From: Nitrososphaerota archaeon
GTDB lineage: Archaea; Thermoproteota; Nitrososphaeria; Nitrososphaerales; Nitrosopumilaceae
Length of the DNA: 6,403 nucleotides
Reading direction: 5' to 3'
NCBI GenBank assembly: GCA_028867235.1
Contig: JAGWGS010000081.1
Coordinates: forward strand, 1-6,403
The position numbers and the translations under genes were made by a program. The notes beneath the pieces are model-generated. The model was not told the origin of the DNA. It ran no database searches and saw only the letters and a list, made by a program, of their open reading frames with translations. Within the stretch, counting starts at the first letter, position 1. Each line of letters opens with the position of its first letter. Positions 1-5,780 of the stretch are shown here, piece by piece.

Positions 1-299
1 AGATTTTTTGATACTAGTTCAGAGAGCTTTATTTCAATTTCAGTAGGTGCGCAATATAGTGTACCTTTTTCCATTTGTTTTTTTACATCAGAAATTATTT
101 CTTTGTGTAAATGGCCTAGAAGTAATGCTCCATAAGCATTACAGAAATCAAGATACTTGTTTCCATCAACATCCCACATCATACTTCCCTTTGCTTTTTT
201 TACAAAGAATGGATATGGTGAATAATACCGAACAGGACTGTTTATTCCTGACGGAATGATTTTTTTAGCACGCATGAACAGGCTTTTGGAACTTGCCAT
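1..299 (-). CDS. hemL: Glutamate-1-semialdehyde 2,1-aminomutase, N-terminal part (truncated by window edge)
   Basis: This PLP-dependent enzyme converts glutamate-1-semialdehyde to 5-aminolevulinate, the last step of the C5 route to tetrapyrroles, in the cytoplasm. I translated 99 codons from the edge-open reading frame. Visible family hallmarks are the start SKSLFMRAKKIIPSGINSPV (residues 4-23, matching the GG(V/I)NSPVR signature of the family), then KAKGSMMWDVDGNKYLD (35-51), a GALLLGH segment (57-63) and the conserved APTE (84-87). The PLP lysine lies further on, outside the window. The start is well defined: a TAA stop sits in frame directly before the ATG, and a TATA-like box is centred about 29 nt upstream, which suggests a leaderless transcript. 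Other class III aminotransferases share the fold, but the NSPVR and APTE blocks favour HemL. Confidence 0.9.
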   Translation of the reverse strand, partial: MASSKSLFMRAKKIIPSGINSPVRYYSPYPFFVKKAKGSMMWDVDGNKYLDFCNAYGALLLGHLHKEIISDVKKQMEKGTLYCAPTEIEIKLSELVSKN

Positions 300-322
300 T
301 TAGATAGAAATTAAGTATAATT

Positions 323-331
323 GTATTATAA
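323..331 (-). promoter_or_regulatory. TATA-like box of hemL
   Basis: On the minus strand this reads TTATAATAC, centred about 29 nt before the hemL ATG at 299. That is the spacing expected when an archaeal transcript begins at or next to the start codon. No Shine-Dalgarno-like purine tract precedes the ATG, which fits a leaderless mRNA. It sits in the 64-nt gap after the large secreted-protein gene, so hemL is probably transcribed separately from it. Confidence 0.5.
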
Positions 332-363
332 GCTAATGAAAATTACGAGATTTTGTTAAAAGT

Positions 364-3300
364 TTAGTGAAGTTTTGACTGACAATTTACAATCGTATCT
401 TTTGATGGGCTTCCAAGAGTACAGGTATTCTGTCCACTTCCACCTTGAATTATGTTGCTTCCAGTACCTACAGTGACCTGCATGTTTCCACTTCCTCCTT
501 TGATCATGTTATCACCATTTCCTGCATAGATAGTATTTGTTCCGTTTCCTGCATAGATGATGTTATTACCATCACCTGCAATCACACAGTCTCCAGATGG
601 ACCTTCGTGGATTATGTCATTTCCGCCAAGACCTATTATCAGATTAGGCACTATTGAGCCTGTGAGGGTATCACTTGAATTTGTGCCCATCACCAAGTTA
701 TATTCAGAAGACGGTTTACCACATGCAAGAATTGTAACGGTTTGATCTAGTGTATGACTATTTCCAAATTTGTCAGTTGCAGTCCACTGTACTGTTGTTT
801 TTCCAATATGGAATAATCCAGTAGAATTGTTTGTTATCTTTGGTGATGTATCAATTATGCCAGTACCATTTGCAGTTCCTATAACAAGAGGAGTATCAAA
901 TGCAGTTGCATCAGTGACTAAATTCTGTGGAATTACTAATTTTGGTGGCGATCTGTCAACTATTTGTACAATCTGGTTTGCAGTAGCTGTGTTTCCTGCT
1001 TCATCCTTTGCAGTCCAGGTTACAGTAGTATTTCCAAATTGAAATAGCGAGGTAGCATTATTTGTGATAGAAACTAACTGTACACCATCACTTGCAGTTG
1101 CATTTCCAATATTCACGCTAGTTCCAGTAGAACTTGTGGCATTAACTATGACACTGTGTGGTGCGACAATCTTTGGTGGAGTGGTATCTGCTACATCAAT
1201 AGACTGTGTTGCATTTGCCTTGTTGCCTGCTTCATCTACTGCAGTCCACAATACAACTGTCTTTCCTAGTGGGAATGTCTTTGATGCGTTGTTAGTGATA
1301 GTTACTGGCTGGATGTCAGTAGCTGTAGCATTACCTATTGGTACTGCATTGTCTTTGAGTGATGTTGCCTCAAAGGTGACGTTGGATGGAACTGTAAGCT
1401 TTGGAGCAATTGTGTGAATTACATCTACTGTTTGTGTTGCATTTGCCTTGTTGCCTGCTTCATCTACTGCAGTCCACAATACAACTGTCTTTCCTAATGA
1501 AAAGAACTTGGTTGCATTATTTGTAAGAGACTTGACAATTCCATTATCAGTAGCAGTTGCATTTCCTAATGGAACTACATTTTGTCCAACTGATGTTGCC
1601 TCAAAGGTGACGTTGGATGGTGGAGATATCTTTGGTGGAGTGGTATCAACAATATTTACTAGTTGATTTGCAGTAGAAATATTTCCAGACTGATCAGTAG
1701 CAGTCCATGTCACTGTGGTTTTTCCAAGTGGGAATACAGCAGGAGCGTTGTTTGTAACAGATTTGATGATTCCATTATCTGTCACGGTAGCATTTCCCAG
1801 AGATACAACATTAGAGGTTGGACTAGTAGCTTCTTGGGTAACATCAGAAGGAGCATGAATTATTGGTGGAGTGGTATCTTTTACTGTTACAATTTGGGTA
1901 GCTGTTGCTGCATTACCAGATGTATCTATTGCCTTCCATGTAACAGTGGTCTTTCCAATTGAAAAGTATGGAGGAGCATCGTTGGTTACAGATTCTACAC
2001 CTACCGCGTCATTTACAGATGGTAGCCCTAGATCTACAGAGTTATGATCAGGATTGATTGCTTCTATAGTAACAGGCGGTGGAGCTGTCATAACTGGTGG
2101 AGTAGTATCTTGTACAGTAATTTTTTGTACTACCTTTGCTACATTACCCCCATTATCTATTGCAGTCCAAGTAACCATGGTAATTCCGAGGGGGAATTTT
2201 GTAGGAGCATTACTTGTTACAGATGCAATACCGCTATCATCTGTTGCGGTGGCTTGACCTATTGACACAGGGGTTAGAATACCAGTCGCTTCAACGGTCA
2301 TATCAGACGGGGCAGTAATAGATGGTGGAGTATGATCATTAGGTGCAGTAATTTTGGGATTATTTTGAGTATTATTTTGTGTGACTGTTACAGGAGTTGT
2401 AGTATTTTGAATTTTTGTTTGATTAACTACAGTTGTTGTTATAACAGGAGTTGAGAGTATTACAGGTGAAAACTTTTGCACTCTGTTATTATTCGAATCC
2501 ACAACAAAGACATTTCCAGTAGAATCTACTGCTGTTGATATAGGATTATCAAAGAAATCAGCCCCTGTTCCTTGACTTCCCCAAGATGTTATGGTATTAC
2601 CATTACTATCAAGTTCAACTATCCTGTTATTTCCACTATCTGCCACAAAGATATTACCAGACTTGTCTACAGACATTCCAAGTGGTGTTTTGAAATTTGC
2701 GCCTGTTGATGCACTAAAAGATCGTATAAAGACACCATCTTCAGTAAACTTTTCTATTCTGTTGTTTCCAGAATCAACTACATAGATACTTCCTTGTGAA
2801 TCAGCTGTGATTGCACGCGGAGAAAGAAATTGACCATCTCCTAATCCACTCTCTCCAATCGTGAGTAAATATTTTCCAGTACTGTCAAATTTTTCAATTC
2901 TGCTATTTCCAGTGTCAGATACATATACATCACCACTGGGATCCACCGCGACACCTTGAGGAAGTAGGAATTGACCATGGTTTGTTCCTTGTCCACCCCA
3001 CTTTGTTACAAATTTACCAGTAGAATCAAATTTTTGCACATCGTTTCTTGCATTATCAACAACATAGATAGAACCATTATTCATCGCAATTCCAACAGGA
3101 GCATTAAACTGACCATCCCCACCTCCTTTTGTTCCAAATGTAAATAGAAAGTTTCCATTGTTATCAAATTTCTCTATTCTTCTATTACCTAAATCAGTCA
3201 CATACACATTACCAGAAGAATCAATTGATACACCCTGGGGGAAAGCAAATTGTCCCGTATTAGAAAGTCCATAAGAACCCCATTGTGTGGAAAAAGCAGG

Positions 3301-3384
3301 CGCTGATGCGGCCCAAGAATAATCAACAAACATACTTGACAGTACTAGTACCATAATCCCAATTATAACTGGGAGAGTCTTCAA
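364..3384 (-). CDS. Large exported NHL beta-propeller / 7x HYR / RTX-like repeat protein
   Basis: A predicted extracellular or cell-surface protein of 1006 residues. Its exact role is unknown; adhesion or binding is inferred from the modules. Order: signal peptide (1-28); six NHL blades (about 30-308), each with a core like GNVYVTDxGNxRIEKFD; an Asn/Thr-rich linker (309-349); seven HYR modules starting at residues 350, 426, 503, 580, 657, 733 and 810, with TTPP openings and LGKTTVTWTATDxxGN cores; and ten RTX-like nonapeptides (900-989). The only four cysteines are C888, C933, C988 and C1001. No C-terminal membrane anchor is seen. The start is TTG: a TGA lies two codons upstream in frame, and the first ATG (codon 11) would remove the Lys and half of the signal peptide. 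The DNA coding HYR modules 4 and 5 is partly identical. It follows the ABC exporter genes in the same direction. Confidence 0.92.
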   Translation of the reverse strand: MKTLPVIIGIMVLVLSSMFVDYSWAASAPAFSTQWGSYGLSNTGQFAFPQGVSIDSSGNVYVTDLGNRRIEKFDNNGNFLFTFGTKGGGDGQFNAPVGIAMNNGSIYVVDNARNDVQKFDSTGKFVTKWGGQGTNHGQFLLPQGVAVDPSGDVYVSDTGNSRIEKFDSTGKYLLTIGESGLGDGQFLSPRAITADSQGSIYVVDSGNNRIEKFTEDGVFIRSFSASTGANFKTPLGMSVDKSGNIFVADSGNNRIVELDSNGNTITSWGSQGTGADFFDNPISTAVDSTGNVFVVDSNNNRVQKFSPVILSTPVITTTVVNQTKIQNTTTPVTVTQNNTQNNPKITAPNDHTPPSITAPSDMTVEATGILTPVSIGQATATDDSGIASVTSNAPTKFPLGITMVTWTAIDNGGNVAKVVQKITVQDTTPPVMTAPPPVTIEAINPDHNSVDLGLPSVNDAVGVESVTNDAPPYFSIGKTTVTWKAIDTSGNAATATQIVTVKDTTPPIIHAPSDVTQEATSPTSNVVSLGNATVTDNGIIKSVTNNAPAVFPLGKTTVTWTATDQSGNISTANQLVNIVDTTPPKISPPSNVTFEATSVGQNVVPLGNATATDNGIVKSLTNNATKFFSLGKTVVLWTAVDEAGNKANATQTVDVIHTIAPKLTVPSNVTFEATSLKDNAVPIGNATATDIQPVTITNNASKTFPLGKTVVLWTAVDEAGNKANATQSIDVADTTPPKIVAPHSVIVNATSSTGTSVNIGNATASDGVQLVSITNNATSLFQFGNTTVTWTAKDEAGNTATANQIVQIVDRSPPKLVIPQNLVTDATAFDTPLVIGTANGTGIIDTSPKITNNSTGLFHIGKTTVQWTATDKFGNSHTLDQTVTILACGKPSSEYNLVMGTNSSDTLTGSIVPNLIIGLGGNDIIHEGPSGDCVIAGDGNNIIYAGNGTNTIYAGNGDNMIKGGSGNMQVTVGTGSNIIQGGSGQNTCTLGSPSKDTIVNCQSKLH
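418..687 (-). repeat. Ten in-register RTX-like nonapeptide repeats
   Basis: Residues 900-989 divide without gaps into ten nine-residue units related to GGxGxDxUx. Examples are GLGGNDIIH (918-926), AGDGNNIIY (936-944), AGNGTNTIY (945-953) and AGNGDNMIK (954-962). Such stacks fold as a parallel beta-roll or beta-helix. The usual Asp at position 6 is present only in units 1, 3 and 4; units 2, 5, 6, 7, 9 and 10 have Asn and unit 8 has Met. Short 27-nt-spaced DNA repeats (a 14-mer at 518 and 545) reflect recent unit copying. Confidence 0.8.
727..2337 (-). repeat. Seven tandem HYR (Ig-like) modules
   Basis: Residues 350-886 consist of seven units spaced 76 or 77 residues apart. Each opens with a variant of DTTPP, has an EAT/NAT strand, a GNATATD-like strand, a TNNA turn and an LGKTTVTWTATD-x-x-GN hairpin. 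Module 5 opens with HTIAP and module 7 with DRSPP, both diverged. HYR modules are extracellular spacers or adhesive domains in other proteins. Modules 4 and 5 are the closest pair at both protein and DNA level. Confidence 0.88.
1205..1496 (-). repeat. 64-bp identical direct repeat inside HYR modules 4 and 5
   Basis: Positions 1205-1268 and 1433-1496 read identically over 64 bp, offset by 228 nt, and encode the same LGKTVVLWTAVDEAGNKA core in modules 5 and 4. A second identical tract of 30 bp lies at 1360-1389 and 1591-1620, offset 231 nt, encoding the NVTFEAT strand. Other HYR pairs in this gene are clearly more diverged. The one-codon difference in offset matches module 5 being one residue shorter. 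Confidence 0.9.
2461..3297 (-). repeat. Six NHL repeats forming a beta-propeller
   Basis: Residues about 30-308 hold six units of roughly 45 residues, each with a P-x-G/A-hydrophobic strand, a 'D-x-x-G-N-h-Y/F-V-x-D' turn and an 'N-x-R-I-x-K-F' strand. The N-terminal FSTQWGSYG segment resembles the outer strands of the other blades (for example ITSWGSQG), so it probably closes the sixth blade. NHL propellers usually bind protein, glycan or nucleic acid ligands; in an exported protein a surface ligand is the likelier partner. No catalytic residues of peptidylglycine lyase type are recognisable. Confidence 0.85.
3301..3384 (-). other. Sec-type signal peptide of the large repeat protein
   Basis: Residues 1-28 have a Lys at position 2, a hydrophobic core (VIIGIMVLVLSSMFV) and a small-residue region SWAASA before the first propeller strand. 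This is a classic cleavable signal peptide, with cleavage likely after an Ala near residues 26-28. There is no lipobox cysteine. It supports the TTG start, because starting at the internal ATG would give a short peptide without a positive charge. Confidence 0.75.
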
Positions 3385-3427
3385 TACTCACAGATTTGCA
3401 GAATACTAGAAAGATCTTCTAAGTGAG

Positions 3428-3442
3428 AAATTGTTACAATTT
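3428..3442. promoter_or_regulatory. 15-bp inverted repeat, possible operator
   Basis: AAATTGT-T-ACAATTT is a perfect 7+1+7 dyad in the 75-nt gap between the permease stop and the TTG start of the secreted protein, 44-58 nt upstream of that start. A one-base centre is too tight for a good RNA hairpin, and no T tract follows, so a dimeric regulator site is more plausible than a terminator. An AT-rich palindrome can also arise by chance. No clear TATA box is seen between it and the TTG. Confidence 0.35.
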
Positions 3443-3459
3443 TGGTCAATTATGGTAAA

Positions 3460-4239
3460 TTAGAAGGGTTTGTTGACTTCTCGTGTAAAGACATAACTTG
3501 CAAGAGCAACCATGACAATAACAAAGCCACATATCACAGATAGTTCAATTGCAACAGGCAGCATTTGGACTGTTCCAGTCATCATCTGTCTTATGAGTAA
3601 CACCGAATAAGTAACAGGATTGAGTCTTGCTGCAAATGCAAGCCATGATGGCAACAGTTCCAATGGAAATAGAGCTGGACTTAGCATGAACAGAGGCATA
3701 CCTAGAAAGTTAATCACACCCCAGAAGGTTTCTTGAGATTTTGATGTGGCTGCTACAATTACAGATATTCCTGAAAAACCAAGAGAGAATATAGTGACTG
3801 TGAGCAATATTGGAAATATGACAAACAGATTTGCTATATGTACACCTAACGCAAGTGCAATTCCCAAAATTAGGCTGGATTGTAGTGTAGATATCAGAGA
3901 TATTGCAAGCATTTTTCCAAGTGCGATTGAAGATCGTGAAACAGGTGATACTAGAGCTTTATTCATAAAGCCATATCTTCTATCCCACAAAGTGTTGACT
4001 CCTCCAAATATGCTTGTGAATATGGCAGTAAGCATAATCACACCAGGTGCCATAAACTCAATGTATGAACCATGAAATCCTACAGACTGAATTAGTGGTC
4101 TAGTACTTGCAAAGGTGTTTCCCATCACTATTATCCATATAGCAGGTTGAATCAATCGTATCAATATTCCACTACGAGATTTTTTGTATCGTTTTATCTC
4201 CCTCCAGAAAATTGTATATGCATCAACTAACATTGTCAT
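3460..4239 (-). CDS. ABC-2 type transporter permease (DrrB-like)
   Basis: The membrane half of an ABC exporter, 259 residues, the usual size for the ABC-2 family. About six hydrophobic segments are seen (roughly residues 27-41, 61-84, 108-132, 139-165, 172-190 and 228-250). Family marks are WDRRYGFMNKALVSPVSRSS (85-104, the cytoplasmic loop after the second segment) and the C-terminal part with FLGMPLFMLSPALFPLELLP (178-197) followed by LNPVTYSVLLIR (206-217). The ATG overlaps the stop of the ATPase gene as ATGA, so translation is coupled; a second Met two codons on is an alternative start. Relatives export drugs, lipids or polysaccharides; the substrate cannot be read from the sequence. Confidence 0.9.
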   Translation of the reverse strand: MTMLVDAYTIFWREIKRYKKSRSGILIRLIQPAIWIIVMGNTFASTRPLIQSVGFHGSYIEFMAPGVIMLTAIFTSIFGGVNTLWDRRYGFMNKALVSPVSRSSIALGKMLAISLISTLQSSLILGIALALGVHIANLFVIFPILLTVTIFSLGFSGISVIVAATSKSQETFWGVINFLGMPLFMLSPALFPLELLPSWLAFAARLNPVTYSVLLIRQMMTGTVQMLPVAIELSVICGFVIVMVALASYVFTREVNKPF

Positions 4240-5237
4240 GCCCGTATTCTCCTCATTCTCTCCCGGACTTTTTTTCTATCATATTTTCCATCATCTTCAC
4301 GGAGCTCACGACCCGTATGAGATAAGAAAACATCATCAAGAGTAGGTTTTGTCAGAGAGATATTTTCAATCTTTATTGCAAGATCATTTGCATGTTGAAA
4401 GATTTGAGGAGTTAGTTGATCTCCGCTTGTTGTAAATACTGTGATCATTGTTCCATCTATTGATACATCCTTTACAGTTGTGAGCTTTTTGATATTAGAT
4501 ACAAGAGTATTAATTTTATCAGAAGAGTCAATTTCAAAAACTACGATTTCATTTCCTAGTGCATTTTTGAGTTCTTTTGGAGATCCAGTTATCTTGATTT
4601 TTCCATTATCAATTATTGAGATATTATCACATAATTTGTCAGCTTCGTCCATATAATGAGTAGTAAGAAAAATGGACATACCAAATTCGTCATGAATTTT
4701 TTTTATGTATTCCCATATCTTGTACCTAGTTTGTATATCAAGGCCCAGGGTAGGCTCATCAAGAAATAGAACTTTTGGCATATTAAGCAAACCCCCTCCA
4801 ATGTCTAGTCTTTTCCTCATTCCTCCAGAATAAGTTACGGCTGCCTCGTGTTGTCTATCAGACAATTCGATTATCTCAAGTATTTCGTCGACTCTCTTAG
4901 ATCTGACGTTTTTTGGAATGTGATTTACTCGTGCCTGTAATTCCAAATTCTCACGACCTGTGAGATATTCATCTACAGTAGAGTCTTGTTGTACGTATCC
5001 AATATTTTCTCGAACAGCTTTTGCATTAGTTGTTACATCAAATCCTGCAACAAAGGCATTTCCAGAAGTAGGTTTTAACAGGGTGGTCAGAATCATAATC
5101 GTTGTACTTTTTCCCGCACCGTTTGGTCCCAAAAAACCAAAAATTTCCCCGTTTTTCACCTTGATTGAAATTTCATCGACTGCTTTCAAACCGCTAGAAT
5201 ATACTTTAGAAAGATTGTCAGTCTCTACAGCATACAA
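4236..5237 (-). CDS. ABC transporter ATP-binding protein (DrrA-like, DUF4162 C-terminus)
   Basis: The nucleotide-binding subunit driving the ABC-2 permease encoded next to it. With the TTG at 5237 it has 333 residues: Walker A GPNGAGKST (37-45), Q-loop QQD (83-85), signature YSGGMRKRL (136-144), Walker B VLFLDEPT (156-163, catalytic Glu161), D-loop LGLD (164-167) and switch His194. The C-terminal domain ends with PTLDDVFLSHTGREL (298-312), typical of the DrrA group, then a basic tail. The frame is open up to a TTG at 5282, but the extra N-terminal residues are unlike the family and a TATA box (5259-5266) lies inside that stretch, 26 nt before 5237. TTG 5240 is equally possible. All ATPase residues are intact. 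Confidence 0.9.
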   Translation of the reverse strand: MYAVETDNLSKVYSSGLKAVDEISIKVKNGEIFGFLGPNGAGKSTTIMILTTLLKPTSGNAFVAGFDVTTNAKAVRENIGYVQQDSTVDEYLTGRENLELQARVNHIPKNVRSKRVDEILEIIELSDRQHEAAVTYSGGMRKRLDIGGGLLNMPKVLFLDEPTLGLDIQTRYKIWEYIKKIHDEFGMSIFLTTHYMDEADKLCDNISIIDNGKIKITGSPKELKNALGNEIVVFEIDSSDKINTLVSNIKKLTTVKDVSIDGTMITVFTTSGDQLTPQIFQHANDLAIKIENISLTKPTLDDVFLSHTGRELREDDGKYDRKKVRERMRRIRA

Positions 5238-5258
5238 CAAAAAATAGGTTATTGATCT

Positions 5259-5266
5259 GTTATAAA
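5259..5266 (-). promoter_or_regulatory. TATA box of the ABC exporter operon
   Basis: On the minus strand this reads TTTATAAC, centred about 26 nt before the TTG at 5237. The position predicts a leaderless transcript starting near the codon pair 5240/5237, which argues against the longer frame starting at 5282. It lies downstream of the T-rich terminator of the PRC-barrel gene, so the exporter operon appears to be its own unit. Confidence 0.6.
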
Positions 5267-5280
5267 TTGCTATTATAATC

Positions 5281-5301
5281 AAAAATATAAAAATAAAAAA
5301 A
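5281..5301 (-). terminator. T-rich archaeal intrinsic terminator after the PRC-barrel gene
   Basis: Beginning a few bases after the PRC gene stop (5306-5308), the minus strand has runs of seven, five and five T separated by single A or ATA. Archaeal RNA polymerase terminates at such T tracts without needing a hairpin, and none is seen here. It separates the PRC gene from the exporter operon promoter. Confidence 0.65.
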
Positions 5302-5305
5302 GACT

Positions 5306-5752
5306 TTATGGATTTTTATATTCGTCTTTTGTCTGTCGAAGGATTACTTTATCACCAACTCCCCAGATTTCTGACGTACGAAATATTCTCGAACCAGTGA
5401 AACCTGTAGATACTTCGATAGATTCAAGTTCATTTGTGTCAACAGCCATGTGTAGTCTTTTGATTTTACCAATCTTATGGCCATCAATATCTACTACTAG
5501 TGAATCTACTCGTATTGGTGCAGAGGATAACAGAACTGATTCTTCTGTGAATCTGTCTATATAATCACGAGACAGAAAGTGGTCTTTGTGTAGTCCCTTG
5601 TGAACTGTTATTCCTATTACCTCTAGTGTGTCGGTGTTAATGTGTATGTGTTTTACACTACCGTATTCAATTCCTTCTCTATCAATGACTTTTTTTCCCT
5701 TCAAGTCATCTGCTTTGACTTGTTTTTTGTCATATTGAGCCTGTGTAGCCAT
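5306..5752 (-). CDS. Double PRC-barrel domain protein
   Basis: A small soluble protein of 148 residues with two PRC-barrel-like halves: about residues 14-78 (LKGKKVIDREGIEYGSVKHI and on) and 82-138 (VDSLVVDIDGHKIGKIKRLH and on). Each half has the 'G-x-x-V-x-D-x-x-G-x-x-x-G-x-(V/I)-x-x-(I/L)' opening. PRC barrels act in ribosome maturation (RimM), photosynthetic reaction centres and, in archaea, CdpB cell-division proteins; which role applies here is not shown. No signal peptide or membrane segment is visible. The ATG at 5752 has no Shine-Dalgarno sequence; a TATA-like AATAAA about 25 nt upstream suggests a leaderless mRNA. It is divergent from the split-barrel gene and is followed by a T-rich terminator. 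Confidence 0.85.
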   Translation of the reverse strand: MATQAQYDKKQVKADDLKGKKVIDREGIEYGSVKHIHINTDTLEVIGITVHKGLHKDHFLSRDYIDRFTEESVLLSSAPIRVDSLVVDIDGHKIGKIKRLHMAVDTNELESIEVSTGFTGSRIFRTSEIWGVGDKVILRQTKDEYKNP

Positions 5753-5772
5753 GGAAAGAACTTGACAAGTCA

Positions 5773-5780
5773 GTTTATTG
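5773..5780 (-). promoter_or_regulatory. TATA-like box of the PRC-barrel gene
   Basis: On the minus strand this reads CAATAAAC, centred about 25 nt before the ATG at 5752. It overlaps the TTG start at 5778 proposed for the divergent gene, so the two genes would share or compete for this short region. Confidence 0.4.

Noticed and set aside
47..259. Plus-strand open frame of 70 codons at the left end
   Set aside because: It lies antisense to hemL, whose N-terminal signature blocks are clear, and it has no family resemblance.
300..363. Terminator after the large secreted-protein gene
   Set aside because: Only short T runs (four T) follow the stop on the minus strand and no hairpin is apparent; the gap is better explained as the hemL promoter.
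418..687. Type I secretion signal in the C-terminal RTX region
   Set aside because: The protein has a Sec signal peptide, no nearby HlyD or TolC-like genes exist, and the neighbouring ABC genes are of the DrrAB export type.
1180..2340. Regularly spaced repeats resembling an array
   Set aside because: The period is 228-231 nt, in codon register with the HYR modules; a CRISPR array would have short identical repeats with unique spacers and no long open frame.
445..2785. Many long open frames on the plus strand opposite the large secreted-protein gene
   Set aside because: They run antisense to a confident repeat-rich gene, repeat with its 76-77-codon period and have no recognisable domains or promoters; they are shadows.
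3407..3421. Imperfect dyad TAGAA/TTCTA as hairpin or operator
   Set aside because: The arms are five bases only and AT-rich; too weak to report as a feature on its own.
3746..5247. Plus-strand frames opposite the ABC permease and ATPase genes (3746-4075, 4441-4656 and 4960-5247)
   Set aside because: They are antisense to genes with intact ATPase and permease motifs, and no promoter or product is recognisable.
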